From NCBI RefSeq assembly GCF_010092445.1, contig NZ_CP048031.1, forward strand, positions 62,001-126,000: a stretch of DNA of 64,000 nucleotides, read 5' to 3'. Source of the DNA: Shewanella sp. Arc9-LZ (GTDB lineage Bacteria > Pseudomonadota > Gammaproteobacteria > Enterobacterales > Shewanellaceae). Below the pieces are notes generated by a model that did no database searches, was not told where the DNA came from, and saw only the letters and a program-made list of their open reading frames with translations. This document shows, piece by piece, positions 52,540 to 63,902 of the stretch. Position 1 is the stretch's first letter, and each line of letters opens with the position of its first letter. The position numbers and the translations under genes were made by a program.

Positions 52540-54399
52540 TTATTTAGACGCCCGCAACACCGGATACTTCATGTATTCGTTGTCATAATATGGGCTGCGT
52601 TGGTAAAACCAGCGTAATCTTGCTTGGCTATCTTTAGCAAAATCAGGATCTTTAAGCGCTTGATCAAACTCAGCTTGTAGAGTTGGATTGTCGAGTAACA
52701 TTTTTGCTGCTAAAGGTTCCACGGCATAGTCTTCAATGTATTCAGTGCGGGTAAAAATGGTATTGAACATTCCCCAATAAAACAATGAATCCTCAGCCTG
52801 AGGTTCAAGTAAGAGCATTGCTAAGTCACCCAAGGGTTGGTCGGTTGGAATACGCATGCTACCCGCTGGCAAGAGGGTATTTATTTTGTGAATAGTCGTT
52901 GTTGCCGTTACCGTTTGATGACCTTCATAATCAGCACTTGAGAATAGTGGGTCGCTGAATTGATATTGCTGCGCTGTTATCGACGTTGGCTTATTCAGTT
53001 GTGTCATTCTAATGCCATGCAAAGATAAACGCTCAATAACGTTTGTCCATTGTGGCGGAATATAATAAGCCACAGGCCGAGTTACCGTGATATCTGCTTT
53101 TGTGTTAGCCACAATCGGTAAGTTTTCATATAACTTAGGCTCTCCAGTCCAGCGTACAACTTTGTCACCACTGATTGGGCTTTGCTCAACACGGTAATCA
53201 ATCCCTTTAAAGTCTTTTCCTTCAGCTAAGGTTTCATTTTGCCAGCTAATGGTTAACTTGCTTGGGTTACGATATTTGTCTTCATTAATCGCAGACTTTA
53301 GCTTGGTGCTATTTTTTGCCACCGTTTTAAGGGTTTGTTCAAGTGTAACGTAGGTACCAAGAACGCGTTGCTTATAAGGTTTAAGGCTATGGTTCTCTAT
53401 TAGAATAGTCGGCAAATGACGAGCATCACCGTAACCATTGGAAAAACGTGGGCTAGGATTCCACAATGACAAGCCTTTAGTCATGTCTGTATTATCGTTA
53501 GCAAATACCAACTGGCCCGGAATGTGGCCTTGCTCTGTTAATGCATGTTCAACCGCGGGGCGGTAAATAGACTCTAACCATGTAAAAATACTTGGGCTAT
53601 AGCCTTGTGCAACGTTGTAGCCAAAGGTGACATCGTATTGGTAGTCAATACCATCGGTCACATGGATATCAATATATAAGTCTGGCTGCCATATATTAAT
53701 CGCTTGAATGAGGTGCTGCATTTCTAGAGTGTCAGCTTTAGCATAATCACGGTTTAAATTAAGATTGTTAGCAGTAGTGCGCCAGCCCATATTCACCGGC
53801 CCGCGTTGATTTACTCGATTGAATTTGCTGCTACGCTCGTGGGCATCGACACTGAAAATAGGAATAAACAGTAAATTAACGTTTTCAAGCAAATCGCGTT
53901 TGTTACGATGACTGATATCTCGCAGCAGCATCATACCTGCATCTTTACCGTCAATCTCACCAGAATGAATACCTGCTTGCACAAATACCGTTGCTTTACC
54001 GTTGTCACTTAATGCTTGTGCCGTTGATACCCCATCTTGTGACGCGATAATCATCCATATATCTCGTCCTTGGGGGCTTTTACCAATGCTGACTTTTTGC
54101 AACACGTCGGTGCTGTCGACGAGTTTGTCTAACCATTCCATAGTGTCGTGATAGTTCGGGCTTGAAACATAACCTTGTTGCTCAAAAGGGGTTGCCCATG
54201 GTTGATCTGCACTTAACAGTAAGCTTTCACTGGCGCCTGACCAAGGATGAATTGGCGGTAGTATACTGTCATTTTCGAGATGCGTTATTTGCTCTGCCGG
54301 TACTTGAGGAGCAGCAGACACAGCATTGTTAGCATGAGTGAAAGTGGAACAGATGAGTAACGGACTAACCATTAAGCTAGCAAGCAAAAAGCGGCGCAT
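52540..54399 (-). CDS. Secreted M14-family zinc carboxypeptidase
   Basis: A 619-residue exported peptidase. A signal peptide (residues 1-23) is followed by a Pro-rich stretch and the M14 domain: the zinc motif H-S-G-E (AGIHSGEIDGKDAGMML, near 142), NRVNQRGPVNMGW and LNLNRDY, and a third zinc His in DIHVTDG. A C-terminal ~250-residue region beyond the catalytic domain is less conserved. AGGGA precedes the ATG. It is likely a periplasmic or secreted carboxypeptidase; the T2SS genes nearby might export it (inference). Confidence 0.9.
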   Translation of the reverse strand: MRRFLLASLMVSPLLICSTFTHANNAVSAAPQVPAEQITHLENDSILPPIHPWSGASESLLLSADQPWATPFEQQGYVSSPNYHDTMEWLDKLVDSTDVLQKVSIGKSPQGRDIWMIIASQDGVSTAQALSDNGKATVFVQAGIHSGEIDGKDAGMMLLRDISHRNKRDLLENVNLLFIPIFSVDAHERSSKFNRVNQRGPVNMGWRTTANNLNLNRDYAKADTLEMQHLIQAINIWQPDLYIDIHVTDGIDYQYDVTFGYNVAQGYSPSIFTWLESIYRPAVEHALTEQGHIPGQLVFANDNTDMTKGLSLWNPSPRFSNGYGDARHLPTILIENHSLKPYKQRVLGTYVTLEQTLKTVAKNSTKLKSAINEDKYRNPSKLTISWQNETLAEGKDFKGIDYRVEQSPISGDKVVRWTGEPKLYENLPIVANTKADITVTRPVAYYIPPQWTNVIERLSLHGIRMTQLNKPTSITAQQYQFSDPLFSSADYEGHQTVTATTTIHKINTLLPAGSMRIPTDQPLGDLAMLLLEPQAEDSLFYWGMFNTIFTRTEYIEDYAVEPLAAKMLLDNPTLQAEFDQALKDPDFAKDSQARLRWFYQRSPYYDNEYMKYPVLRASK

Positions 54400-54512
54400 G
54401 AATATCCCTGTGAATGGTGATGGTGTCGAAATACGGTAATAGCATCATAACACTGCCTATCAACAGTTTCAGTTGCTTTTACCCTTATAAATGAACTGGA
54501 ACAGTGCCGATA

Positions 54513-54540
54513 AAAAATCCCAACCGAAGTTGGGATTTTT
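54513..54540 (-). terminator. Terminator of pckA
   Basis: A 12-bp perfect stem (AAAAATCCCAAC / GTTGGGATTTTT) with loop CGAA lies 48 bases beyond the pckA stop. It is T-rich on either strand. Confidence 0.93.
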
Positions 54541-54587
54541 AAATTACATCGCGTTAAATAAAGCGATGCGAATAATGGGTAACGTGT

Positions 54588-56129
54588 TTACACGTTAGGG
54601 CCAGCATTTTTGATGGCTTCAGACACTTTATATTTTGCAAAGTTATCACTGAACTCTTGTGCTAGTTGTTGTGCATATTTGTCATACTCAGCTTTATCTG
54701 CCCAAGTGTTGACTGGGTTTAATAAAGCAGTATCAACACCTGATACACTAACAGGCACGTTTAAATTCAGTTTATCGATATAAACGGTTTCAACATCTTT
54801 TAGCTCACCACTGACAATAGCATCCACAATGGCGCGAGTTGTCGGGATATCAAAACGTTTACCTACACCATGTGGACCACCGGTCCAGCCAGTGTTAACA
54901 AGGTAAACTTGGCTGCCAAACGACTCAATACGTTTCATGAGTAGTTCAGCATACACTCCTGCTGGACGTGGGAAGAATGGTGCACCAAAACACGTCGAGA
55001 AAGTTGACTGAATTGCAGACGTTGAGCCCATTTCTGTCGAGCCAACTTTCGCGGTGTAACCCGATAAGAAATGATATGCAGCTTGTTCTTTGCTTAATAT
55101 CGACACAGGCGGTAATACACCTGATACATCGCAGGTTAAAAAAACCACAGCATGAGGTTCAGCACCACGGTTATCTTCTTTACGTTGAGCGATATGCTCT
55201 AAAGGATAAGCGGCACGGCTGTTTTCAGTCAGGCTAGTATCTTTATAATCAGGCACTCGATGTTCATCAAGCACCACATTTTCGAGTACGGTACCGAAAC
55301 GAATCGCATCCCAAATCACAGGTTCATTTTTTTGGCTAAGGTCGATACATTTTGCATAGCAACCACCTTCGATATTAAATACGCCACCAGGTGCCCAGCC
55401 GTGCTCATCATCACCGATCAGGAAACGTTTTGGATCAGCTGAAAGAGTGGTTTTACCGGTACCCGATAAGCCGAAGAATAATGTGGTATCACCATCGTGG
55501 CCGACGTTGGCCGAACAATGCATGGGTAACACACCTTTAGCGGGTAATAAGAAGTTTTGCACCGAGAACATCGACTTCTTCATTTCACCTGCATATTTCA
55601 ACCCTACAAGCAGTACTTTTCGCTCGGCAAAGTTCAGAATAACAGCGGCTTCAGAGTTTGTACCATCACGTTCAGGTTCGCAGACAAAACCTGGCGCATT
55701 GATGATTTGCCAGGTGTCTTTATTACCACGATTAAAGGTTTCTGGAGCGATAAATAAATTACGAGCAAACAATTGATGCCACGCGAACTCAGTGGTTACA
55801 CGTACAGGAATGTAATGTTCATCATCAGCGCCAACTTCGAGTTCTGACGTAAACAGTTCTTTGTCTGCAAGGTAGGCTTCTACCCGGCCCCATAACGCAT
55901 CAAATTTGCCAGCATCAAACGGACGGTTTACTTTGCCCCATTCAATATCGGCTTCAGTGTTTGCCTCTTTGACGATAAACCGGTCATTAGGTGAACGACC
56001 CGTTCTTTCCCCTGTCTTGGCCACTAAGGCACCATTTGCGGTCAGCTGACCTTCTCCACGAAGAAGCGCGATTTCTACTAACTGTGCTGTCGTAGGGTTG
56101 AGGTGAACGCGGTTAGATACATCCGCCAT
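54588..56129 (-). CDS. pckA: ATP-dependent phosphoenolpyruvate carboxykinase
   Basis: A 513-residue gluconeogenic enzyme converting oxaloacetate and ATP to PEP, CO2 and ADP. The phosphate-binding loop [14 protein letters not shown] (near residue 241), [10 protein letters not shown], and [12 protein letters not shown] near residue 50 are conserved. ATG 56129 follows GGAG at eight bases; an ATG five codons earlier is less likely. It is a single gene with its own terminator. Confidence 0.96.
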   Translation of the reverse strand: MADVSNRVHLNPTTAQLVEIALLRGEGQLTANGALVAKTGERTGRSPNDRFIVKEANTEADIEWGKVNRPFDAGKFDALWGRVEAYLADKELFTSELEVGADDEHYIPVRVTTEFAWHQLFARNLFIAPETFNRGNKDTWQIINAPGFVCEPERDGTNSEAAVILNFAERKVLLVGLKYAGEMKKSMFSVQNFLLPAKGVLPMHCSANVGHDGDTTLFFGLSGTGKTTLSADPKRFLIGDDEHGWAPGGVFNIEGGCYAKCIDLSQKNEPVIWDAIRFGTVLENVVLDEHRVPDYKDTSLTENSRAAYPLEHIAQRKEDNRGAEPHAVVFLTCDVSGVLPPVSILSKEQAAYHFLSGYTAKVGSTEMGSTSAIQSTFSTCFGAPFFPRPAGVYAELLMKRIESFGSQVYLVNTGWTGGPHGVGKRFDIPTTRAIVDAIVSGELKDVETVYIDKLNLNVPVSVSGVDTALLNPVNTWADKAEYDKYAQQLAQEFSDNFAKYKVSEAIKNAGPNV

Positions 56130-56340
56130 AGTGTTGATCTCCATGTCTTTTAGGTCGTGTTTCGCAGTGAAAAGCTATTGGGGGTTAGGTATTCAAACTT
56201 AGCTTGTTATTATTTTTGCGCGATGGCTATAAGCTAGTGTAGGGATTGTAACGTAAGTTAATGCCGCGGTAACGAACAGTTTGGTAATTTTTTTGAAAGT
56301 TTTTGGCGTTTGATGTTTTCTTTAGACGGTTAAGGCATAA

Positions 56341-56363
56341 AAAAAGCGCATTGCGCGCTTTTT
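56341..56363 (-). terminator. Terminator of hslO
   Basis: A 9-bp stem AAAAAGCGC / GCGCTTTTT with loop ATTGC and an A-run on the plus strand (T-run for hslO). Confidence 0.85.
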
Positions 56364-56397
56364 CTGTAAGTGGTTACGTTGTGGGTAACGACATTGA

Positions 56398-57258
56398 TTA
56401 CTGCTGTGACTGGCTGCTATGACTACCAGAATATAACGCTGCAATATCTATCGCATCAAAAGAGTACTTTGCTGTGCAATACTCACAATCCATCTCGATT
56501 TTCCCTTCCTCAGCTAGAATCTCTTCAACTTCAGTTTGGGGTAACGTTTTGATTGCTGCAGCACTGCGATCACGAGAACAGCTACATTTAAACGTAACAT
56601 CAACAGGATCAAATAAGCGTACTTCTTCTTGATGATACAAGCGATGTAATACCTGTTCAGCATCAAGAGTGAATAACTCTTCTGCTTTAATGGTCGAGGT
56701 CAATGCTGAGAGATGTTCAAAGTCGTCAGTATTACCCGATTTTGCTGGTAATACTTGCAACAACATTCCTGCCGCTTGTTTGCCGTTAGCAAATAACTGT
56801 ATTTGGGTAGGTAGCTGCTCTGATTGATTAAAATACTCTTCTAAGCAAGCTGCTAGATTGACATGGTCTAATGATACAATACCTTGATAACGTTCACCTT
56901 CATCAGGCGTTAACGTAATGACCATGTAACCTTTACCGAACATTTGTTGCAAGCTTGCATTGGCAGCAATATCACCGTTCCAACGTGCTACACCGCGTAA
57001 TACTTGCTTATTGTTACCATTAATTACCGCTAAAGAAACCGGGCCATCGCCTTGTAACTGCACGCTAATGTCACCGCTAAACTTGATCGTTGCCGTGAGT
57101 AATGATGTTGCGGCCATTAACTCGCCGATTAGGGCTTGTAAGGCAACCGGATAGATATGTGCAGAAAGCACTTCTTGGTAACTGCTTTCTAATTGGACTA
57201 TCTCGCCTCGCACATCGGCATTATCAAAAATGTAGCGATGTAAAATATCGTTGTTCAT
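56398..57258 (-). CDS. hslO: Redox-regulated chaperone Hsp33
   Basis: A 286-residue holdase activated by oxidative unfolding. The zinc-binding redox switch is CSC (about 225-227) and CEYC (about 258-261), 30 residues apart, as in E. coli Hsp33. The N-terminal [20 protein letters not shown] is typical. ATG 57258 has a better spaced AAGAG than ATG 57264, which would add two residues. It follows hslR, forming the conserved hslR-hslO operon. Confidence 0.95.
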   Translation of the reverse strand: MNNDILHRYIFDNADVRGEIVQLESSYQEVLSAHIYPVALQALIGELMAATSLLTATIKFSGDISVQLQGDGPVSLAVINGNNKQVLRGVARWNGDIAANASLQQMFGKGYMVITLTPDEGERYQGIVSLDHVNLAACLEEYFNQSEQLPTQIQLFANGKQAAGMLLQVLPAKSGNTDDFEHLSALTSTIKAEELFTLDAEQVLHRLYHQEEVRLFDPVDVTFKCSCSRDRSAAAIKTLPQTEVEEILAEEGKIEMDCEYCTAKYSFDAIDIAALYSGSHSSQSQQ

Positions 57259-57283
57259 TTGCATTCTCTTACTTTTTGGGCGC

Positions 57284-57682
57284 CTAGTAATCTTTTAAGC
57301 GCATAATCTGTCGTCGTTGTTTTTTATCCGGTTTATGGTCTGGTGCCGGATTGTTCAAAATATTTAGCCGTCGGGCTTCAGCGTTTATAATCCGTTTGCT
57401 AATACTCTCTGGTGTTTCTTCGTATAGGGTTTGCGCTACATTAGCACTTTGTCTATGGCCAGATAATTGAAGGACAATAATCTCTTTATCATCATTACCT
57501 TGGCGAAGGCGGATTTTTGCACCCGCTTCAGCATTCTTACTGGATTTAGTCCGTTGACCGTTGTAATGTACTTTACCGCCATTGATCATGTCTTTTGCGA
57601 TAGCGCGAGTTTTATAAAAACGTGCCGCCCATAACCATTTGTCGAGCCGAATAAAGCTTTTGTCGGGCTGATTTTGAGTCAC
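57284..57682 (-). CDS. hslR: Heat-shock ribosome-associated protein Hsp15
   Basis: A 132-residue S4-domain RNA-binding protein that rescues stalled 50S subunits carrying peptidyl-t[35 protein letters not shown] is the S4 domain, and the C-terminal tail is Lys/Arg-rich. The start is GTG 57682, with GGAGG four bases upstream; the nearby ATG is followed at once by a stop. It is first in the operon with hslO. Confidence 0.93.
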   Translation of the reverse strand: MTQNQPDKSFIRLDKWLWAARFYKTRAIAKDMINGGKVHYNGQRTKSSKNAEAGAKIRLRQGNDDKEIIVLQLSGHRQSANVAQTLYEETPESISKRIINAEARRLNILNNPAPDHKPDKKQRRQIMRLKDY

Positions 57683-57946
57683 ATGACCTCCAAAACAGGG
57701 ATGATTTCACAGACTGAGTAACCTAACTGCCATACAATGTGTGTATTATCGTAATAAAGGGCAATATTATGGCTCTTTTTATGGGCGCAAAGTTAGCATA
57801 TTTGATGGAGATTCGCCAATCGATATGCTCTGGGGTTGTTGCTTTATCCTGTGTGGGTTAGCATGACGGCTACACATATATTTTCGCATTTTATTAACAA
57901 TTAGAACAGAGACCTGTACCAAGTCGTATAGAGGGTCCAATAACAT

Positions 57947-58861
57947 ATGGATTTATTAGATAAACTGATCACCAACGCTGCAAAAATACCACATAAGCTA
58001 TTGAGTATGATTGTATTTTGGCTTGGACTGGTCATCGTGTTGCTACTCGCTGCACAGATCACATGGAAGTTGATGCCAGTATCGTCGCAATCTGCGGTGT
58101 GGCAACCATCCCCCATCTCAGCAGGCACTGCAAAGCGTATTGAGCTTGCCGGTGTACGTAACCTATTGCTTTTTGGTCGCTTAGACAACAACAGCAATAA
58201 ACCCAAAGCTGAAGTCGTAGAGCAAATCACCGATGCGCCTAAAACAAACTTGTCTATTCAATTGACCGGAGTTGTGGCATCCACCGAGGAAGCTCAAGGT
58301 TTAGCGGTTATTGAATCAAGTGGGCAACAAGAAACTTATGGTTTAGGCGATAAAATCAAAGGGACTTCTGCTTCTTTAAAAGAGGTTTATGCTGACCGGA
58401 TTATTATCAGTAATGGTGGTCGTTACGAAACCTTAATGCTTGATGGTCTTCAATACACCACACAAGGTGCAGCAAACTCACAGCTACAACAAGCCAAGGT
58501 CGATCAACAGGTAACCCGAGTTGATCGTCGTGATAATCAACGTTTTTCTGAAGATTTGTCTAATTCTCGTGATGAGTTGTTAGCAGACCCAAGTAAAATT
58601 ACAGACTTTTTAGCTATTTCACCGGTACGTAATGGCGATGAATTAGCGGGTTACCGTTTAAATCCTGGTAAAGATGTCGCGTTGTTTAAGCAAGCGGGTT
58701 TTCAGGCTAATGATTTAGCAAAATCAATAAATGGATTTGATCTGACCGATATGGGTCAGGCATTAGAAGTGATGGCACAACTGCCTGAGCTCACCGAAAT
58801 GGCTGTCATGGTTGAGCGTGAAGGGCAGTTGGTCGAAATCATGTTTAGTTTGCCAGAATAA
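57947..58861 (+). CDS. gspC: Type II secretion inner-membrane protein GspC
   Basis: A 304-residue bitopic protein linking the inner membrane platform to the GspD secretin. A membrane helix (~20-42), the homology region (LTGVVASTEEAQGLAVIESSGQQETYGLGDKIKGTSASL near 100-138) and a C-terminal PDZ domain (ISPVRNGDELAGYRLNPGKDVALFKQAGFQANDLAKSINGFDL) are visible. It opens the T2SS operon, in the usual C-D-E-F-G order. Confidence 0.95.
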   Translation: MDLLDKLITNAAKIPHKLLSMIVFWLGLVIVLLLAAQITWKLMPVSSQSAVWQPSPISAGTAKRIELAGVRNLLLFGRLDNNSNKPKAEVVEQITDAPKTNLSIQLTGVVASTEEAQGLAVIESSGQQETYGLGDKIKGTSASLKEVYADRIIISNGGRYETLMLDGLQYTTQGAANSQLQQAKVDQQVTRVDRRDNQRFSEDLSNSRDELLADPSKITDFLAISPVRNGDELAGYRLNPGKDVALFKQAGFQANDLAKSINGFDLTDMGQALEVMAQLPELTEMAVMVEREGQLVEIMFSLPE

Positions 58862-58885
58862 TTTGGCGTTAGAGGATTGAGTAGA

Positions 58886-61018
58886 ATGAATAATAAAGGG
58901 ATCCGACATAACATTATTGCTGGAATGCTTATGGGCGCTGCAATGATAGCGGCACCGAGTGCTTGGTCGGAACAATATGCCGCCAATTTTAAAGGCACTG
59001 ACATTCAAGAATTTATTAATATTGTCGGTAAAAACCTCAATAAAACCATTATTGTAGATCCAACAGTACGTGGCAAAATTAATGTCCGTAGTTACGATTT
59101 ACTTAATGATGATCAATATTACCAATTCTTCCTTAACGTACTTCAAGTGTATGGTTATGCAGTGGTTGAAATGGAAAACCACGTCATTAAAGTCATTAAA
59201 GACAAAGACGCCAAAATGGCTTCTATTCGTGTCGCCGATGACAAAGCACCTGGTGTTGGTGACGAAATGGTCACCCGAATTGTTCCATTATACAATTCTG
59301 AAGCGAAACAACTTGCTCCATTACTTCGCCAGTTAAATGATAATGCTGGTGGCGGTAACGTTGTTAACTATGACCAATCAAACGTGTTAATGATTTCTGG
59401 TCGTGCAGCGGTAGTGAACAAGTTGGTAGAGATTGTTCGCCGAGTTGATAAGCAAGGCGACACCGACGTACAAGTCGTGGCCTTAGATTATGCCTCTGCA
59501 GGAGAAATTGTTCGCATAGTCGATACCTTATATCGTTCAAGTGCTAACCAATCACAGCTGCCTGGCCAAGCACCTAAAGTGGTGGCTGATGAACGCATGA
59601 ATGCTGTTATTGTCAGTGGCGATGAAAAAAGCCGTCAACGTGTAATCGAACTCATTAAACGACTTGATGCTGAACAGGCGAGTACGGGTAACACCAAAGT
59701 ACGTTATTTACGTTACGCCAAAGCTGAAGACTTGGTTGAAGTATTAACCGGATTTGCACAAAACTTACAAGATAATAAAGAGGGTGCCAGTACTCAGCAA
59801 GGCAACTCAAGTAAGCGTCGTAGTGATATCAATATTATGGCCCACAGCGACACTAACTCACTGGTCATTAGTGCCGAACCAGATCAACTGCGTACCATTG
59901 AAAGCGTCATTAATCAGCTTGATATTCGCCGTGCTCAAGTGCTCGTTGAAGCCATTATTGTTGAAATCGCTGAAGGTGATAACGTTGGTTTTGGAGTGCA
60001 ATGGGGCAGCGAAGCGGGTGGCTTAACGCAGTTTAACAACATTGGCCCAACCATTGGTGAAGTCGGGGCTGGAGTCTGGTCTGCACGTGAAGAGGATGGC
60101 ACTAGCGTGACGACTATTGATGGTAATGGTAATCCGGTAACGACAACTAATCCAACTTCAGACGGTGACTATACCTTGATCGCCCAAGCATTAGGCAAAG
60201 TGAATGGTATGGCGTGGGGCGTGACCACAGGTAACTTTGCGGCGTTAATCCAAGCTGTGTCGAGTGATACAAATTCAAACGTACTAGCAACACCGTCTAT
60301 TACCACACTAGATAACCAAGAAGCGTCGTTTATTGTTGGTGATGAAGTGCCGATTATTACCGGTTCAACTTCAAGCTCTAACAATGATAATCCATTCCAA
60401 ACGGTAGAACGTAAGGAAGTCGGAGTTAAGCTCAAAGTGGTACCGCAAATTAACGAAGGTTCGTCAGTTAAATTAACTATCGAACAAGAAGTGTCGGGTG
60501 TTAATGGTAACACTGGTGTCGACATCAGTTTCTCTACTCGTCGTTTAACGACCACGGTTATGGCAGATTCTGGCCAAATTGTAGTGCTGGGTGGATTAAT
60601 TAACGAAGAAGTACAAGAAAGTATTCAAAAAGTCCCAATTCTTGGCGATATTCCTTTTATAGGTCATTTATTCAAGTCTTCTTCTAGTAAGAAAACGAAA
60701 AAGAATTTAATGATTTTCATTAAGCCCACCATTATTCGTGACGGTATGACAATGGAAGGGATTGCCGGTCGTAAATATAATTATTTCAGAGCATTACAGC
60801 TGGAACAACAAGCTCGTGGTATTAATTTAATGCCAAATACTCAAGTCCCGGTTCTTGAAGAATGGGATCAAGAGGCTTACTTGCCAGATGACGTGAATGA
60901 CATGCTTGATCGCTATAAAAGCGGCAAAGGGCTGAGCACCGATATACGTGATTCAGATCCAGCCTTGCGCACTATCGATGAAAACATGCAAAAGGACAAG
61001 GCTCAAAACAATGACTGA
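58886..61018 (+). CDS. gspD: Type II secretion outer-membrane secretin GspD
   Basis: A 710-residue secretin subunit. Signal peptide (~1-29), N0 domain ([25 protein letters not shown]), N1-N3 repeats with the [13 protein letters not shown] and [13 protein letters not shown] motifs, then the secretin beta-barrel ([60 protein letters not shown]). AGAGGA lies nine bases before ATG 58886. It overlaps gspE by eight bases. Confidence 0.96.
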   Translation: MNNKGIRHNIIAGMLMGAAMIAAPSAWSEQYAANFKGTDIQEFINIVGKNLNKTIIVDPTVRGKINVRSYDLLNDDQYYQFFLNVLQVYGYAVVEMENHVIKVIKDKDAKMASIRVADDKAPGVGDEMVTRIVPLYNSEAKQLAPLLRQLNDNAGGGNVVNYDQSNVLMISGRAAVVNKLVEIVRRVDKQGDTDVQVVALDYASAGEIVRIVDTLYRSSANQSQLPGQAPKVVADERMNAVIVSGDEKSRQRVIELIKRLDAEQASTGNTKVRYLRYAKAEDLVEVLTGFAQNLQDNKEGASTQQGNSSKRRSDINIMAHSDTNSLVISAEPDQLRTIESVINQLDIRRAQVLVEAIIVEIAEGDNVGFGVQWGSEAGGLTQFNNIGPTIGEVGAGVWSAREEDGTSVTTIDGNGNPVTTTNPTSDGDYTLIAQALGKVNGMAWGVTTGNFAALIQAVSSDTNSNVLATPSITTLDNQEASFIVGDEVPIITGSTSSSNNDNPFQTVERKEVGVKLKVVPQINEGSSVKLTIEQEVSGVNGNTGVDISFSTRRLTTTVMADSGQIVVLGGLINEEVQESIQKVPILGDIPFIGHLFKSSSSKKTKKNLMIFIKPTIIRDGMTMEGIAGRKYNYFRALQLEQQARGINLMPNTQVPVLEEWDQEAYLPDDVNDMLDRYKSGKGLSTDIRDSDPALRTIDENMQKDKAQNND

Positions 61019-62570
61019 TAGCGTGATGACAGAACCATTAGCCCAAGTATCTAGTGAAGTTGCCATGGAAGTTGTTGAAGGTGATGAGGTTTTTCATTCG
61101 ACGAGTAAAGAGCGCTTGCCGTTTGCCTTCTCGCACCGCTTTCAATTGGTGTTAGCGAAAGAAAACGAGCAGCTTTGTCTCTTCTACACTGATAACACAC
61201 CGCTTAGTGCCATGTTAGAAGTACGGCGCTACTCGGGTGTTGAGTTACCGTTAATTAAGCTAGAAGTGGCAAAGTTTGAAGCTAAACTGACGCAAGCATA
61301 TCAAGCTAATTCTTCAGAAGCCCAACAGCTTATGGAAGATATTGGTAACGAAATGGACTTGTTTACCCTAGCTGAAGAACTGCCACAAACGGAAGACTTG
61401 CTTGAAGGCGATGATGACGCGCCGATTATTAAGTTAATTAATGCGCTGTTATCGGAAGCGATTAAAGAAGAAGCCTCAGATATTCACGTCGAAACCTACG
61501 AGAAACAATTAATTGTTCGTTTCCGTATTGATGGCGTGTTGAAAGAAGTATTAAAGCCAAATCGTAAATTATCGTCTTTATTGGTGTCGCGTATTAAAGT
61601 GATGGCACGTTTGGACATCGCCGAAAAACGCCTACCACAAGATGGGCGTATTTCGTTACGTATTGCGGGTCGTGCTGTCGATGTGCGGGTATCAACTATG
61701 CCATCAAGTCATGGTGAGCGTGTGGTAATGCGTTTATTAGATAAAAATACCGGCAACTTAGACTTACAACAACTGGGTATGACACCTGGCATTCGTGAAA
61801 AATTCGATGAATTAATTCGTAAGCCACACGGCATTATTCTTGTAACAGGGCCGACAGGTTCTGGTAAAAGTACTACCTTGTATGCCGGGTTAACGGAAAT
61901 CAATTCTAAAGATACCAATATTTTAACCGTTGAAGATCCTATTGAATATGAGTTAGAGGGCGTTGGTCAAACTCAAGTAAACACTAAGGTCGACATGACT
62001 TTTGCCCGTGGATTACGCGCAATTTTACGTCAAGATCCCGATGTGGTCATGATTGGTGAAATTCGTGATTTGGAAACGGCGCAAATTGCAGTGCAAGCAT
62101 CATTAACCGGTCACTTAGTGATTTCAACCTTACATACCAATACCGCATCAGGGGCAATAACCCGCTTGCAAGACATGGGCGTAGAACCCTTTTTAGTGTC
62201 ATCAAGTTTGCTTGGCGTGCTTGCTCAACGCTTAATTCGGACATTATGCCCACAGTGTAAAGAAGCACATGAGCCTGATGAGCGTGAACGCGAGTTGCTG
62301 GGTATTACCGCAAACGACACACGTATTATTTATCGCGCTAAAGGTTGTAAGGCCTGTGGTCAAAATGGTTATCGTGGTCGAACAGGTATTCATGAGTTAC
62401 TTACCGTTGATGACAATGTCCGTGAGTTAATTCATGGAGGCAGGGGCGAATTAGCCATTGAAAAATATGTACGTAAATCGATTCCAAGTATTCGTCATGA
62501 CGGCATGAGTAAAGTACTCACAGGTGTAACAACGCTAGAAGAAGTATTGCGCGTTACGCGCGAGGAGTAA
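61011..62570 (+). CDS. gspE: Type II secretion ATPase GspE
   Basis: A 519-residue hexameric ATPase that drives pseudopilus assembly. Walker [10 protein letters not shown] (near 281), the Asp box and Walker B ([18 protein letters not shown]), His box ([11 protein letters not shown]) and the zinc tetracysteine CPQC ... CKAC (near 419-450) are complete. ATG 61011 overlaps the gspD end; a longer frame upstream lies wholly within gspD. Confidence 0.96.
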   Translation: MTDSVMTEPLAQVSSEVAMEVVEGDEVFHSTSKERLPFAFSHRFQLVLAKENEQLCLFYTDNTPLSAMLEVRRYSGVELPLIKLEVAKFEAKLTQAYQANSSEAQQLMEDIGNEMDLFTLAEELPQTEDLLEGDDDAPIIKLINALLSEAIKEEASDIHVETYEKQLIVRFRIDGVLKEVLKPNRKLSSLLVSRIKVMARLDIAEKRLPQDGRISLRIAGRAVDVRVSTMPSSHGERVVMRLLDKNTGNLDLQQLGMTPGIREKFDELIRKPHGIILVTGPTGSGKSTTLYAGLTEINSKDTNILTVEDPIEYELEGVGQTQVNTKVDMTFARGLRAILRQDPDVVMIGEIRDLETAQIAVQASLTGHLVISTLHTNTASGAITRLQDMGVEPFLVSSSLLGVLAQRLIRTLCPQCKEAHEPDERERELLGITANDTRIIYRAKGCKACGQNGYRGRTGIHELLTVDDNVRELIHGGRGELAIEKYVRKSIPSIRHDGMSKVLTGVTTLEEVLRVTREE

Positions 62571-62573
62571 TCA

Positions 62574-63806
62574 ATGGCGGCGTTTGAATACAAAGCCCTT
62601 GATAGTAAAGGCAAGCAACAAAAAGGTGTGATAGAAGCTGATACTGCGCGTCATGCAAGAAGCCAGCTGCGTGAGCAGCGCCTTATGCCGCTAGAACTTC
62701 AGCCTGTCAGTGAGAAAGAAGCCCGTTCACAGCGTGGCGGTTTTAATTTAGCCTCCCTATTTAAAAAGCGTATTTCTGTTGCCGAATTGGCATTGATTAC
62801 GCGCCAAATAGCGACATTAGTGGCCGCAGGCTTACCCATTGAAGAAGCGTTAAAAGCGGTGGGGCAACAGTCTGAGAAAGATCGCTTAGGTAGCATGATT
62901 ATGGCGGTGCGTTCTCGGGTGGTTGAAGGTTACAGCTTAGCTGACTCAATGGCCGAATTTCCGCATGTGTTTGATGACTTATACCGCGCAATGGTAGCCT
63001 CGGGTGAGAAATCAGGCCATTTAGAAGTGGTACTTAATCGACTTGCCGATTATACCGAGCGTCGTCAGCAACTCAAATCCAAGCTTACTCAAGCAATGAT
63101 TTACCCTATTGTATTAACCGTGGTCGCTATTGGTGTTATTGCGGTGTTATTGGCAGCTGTGGTGCCAAAGGTTGTTGGGCAGTTTGAACACATGGGCCAA
63201 GAATTACCTGGTACAACTCAGTTCTTGATTCTCGCCTCTGATTTTGTACAACATTGGGGGGTTGTGGTCGTACTGCTTATCTTTGCTGCTATGGTGATGT
63301 TTCAGCGACTGCTGACTAATCCGATTATGCGGATGAAATATGACACAGCCCTTTTGAAAATGCCCGTTATTGGCAAAGTAAGTAAAGGCCTGAATACCGC
63401 CCGATTTGCGCGAACATTAAGTATTTTGTCAGCCAGCTCGGTACCATTACTTGATGGGATGCGTATTGCCAGCGAAGTTTTACAAAATGTTAAGGTGCGT
63501 GCTGCTGTTGATGAGGCTACGGCGCGAGTCCGTGAGGGAACTAGTTTAGGCACGGCGTTGACTAATACTAAGTTATTCCCGGCAATGATGTTGTATATGA
63601 TTGCATCGGGTGAAAAAAGTGGCCAGCTAGAAAACATGCTAGAACGCGCAGCAGACAACCAAGACCGAGAGTTTGAGTCGAACGTTAATATTGCATTAGG
63701 AGTATTTGAACCAATGCTAGTCGTGAGTATGGCATCGGTTGTATTATTTATTGTAATGGCCATTTTACAGCCTATTTTAGAGTTAAATAACTTGATCAGC
63801 GGTTAG
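62574..63806 (+). CDS. gspF: Type II secretion inner-membrane protein GspF
   Basis: A 410-residue platform protein with two T2SSF repeats, three membrane helices (~170-190, ~220-240, ~375-400) and the motifs FEYKALDSKGKQQKGVIEAD, ALITRQIATLVAAGLPIEEAL and MIASGEKSGQLENMLERAADNQD. It starts three bases after gspE. Confidence 0.96.
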   Translation: MAAFEYKALDSKGKQQKGVIEADTARHARSQLREQRLMPLELQPVSEKEARSQRGGFNLASLFKKRISVAELALITRQIATLVAAGLPIEEALKAVGQQSEKDRLGSMIMAVRSRVVEGYSLADSMAEFPHVFDDLYRAMVASGEKSGHLEVVLNRLADYTERRQQLKSKLTQAMIYPIVLTVVAIGVIAVLLAAVVPKVVGQFEHMGQELPGTTQFLILASDFVQHWGVVVVLLIFAAMVMFQRLLTNPIMRMKYDTALLKMPVIGKVSKGLNTARFARTLSILSASSVPLLDGMRIASEVLQNVKVRAAVDEATARVREGTSLGTALTNTKLFPAMMLYMIASGEKSGQLENMLERAADNQDREFESNVNIALGVFEPMLVVSMASVVLFIVMAILQPILELNNLISG

Positions 63807-63902
63807 GTTTGAAGTTATGGATTTTTGTAGGGTAAGCGTAAACCAAGATTTATAGCTGATTTTACGCATGAATATATAGACAATTTTTAGAGGAAGTAAT
63901 TA

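Noticed and set aside
60169..60555. 128-codon minus-strand frame inside gspD
   Set aside because: Antisense to a well-conserved secretin domain.
63302..63763. 153-codon minus-strand frame inside gspF
   Set aside because: Antisense shadow of a recognised gene, no start signal.
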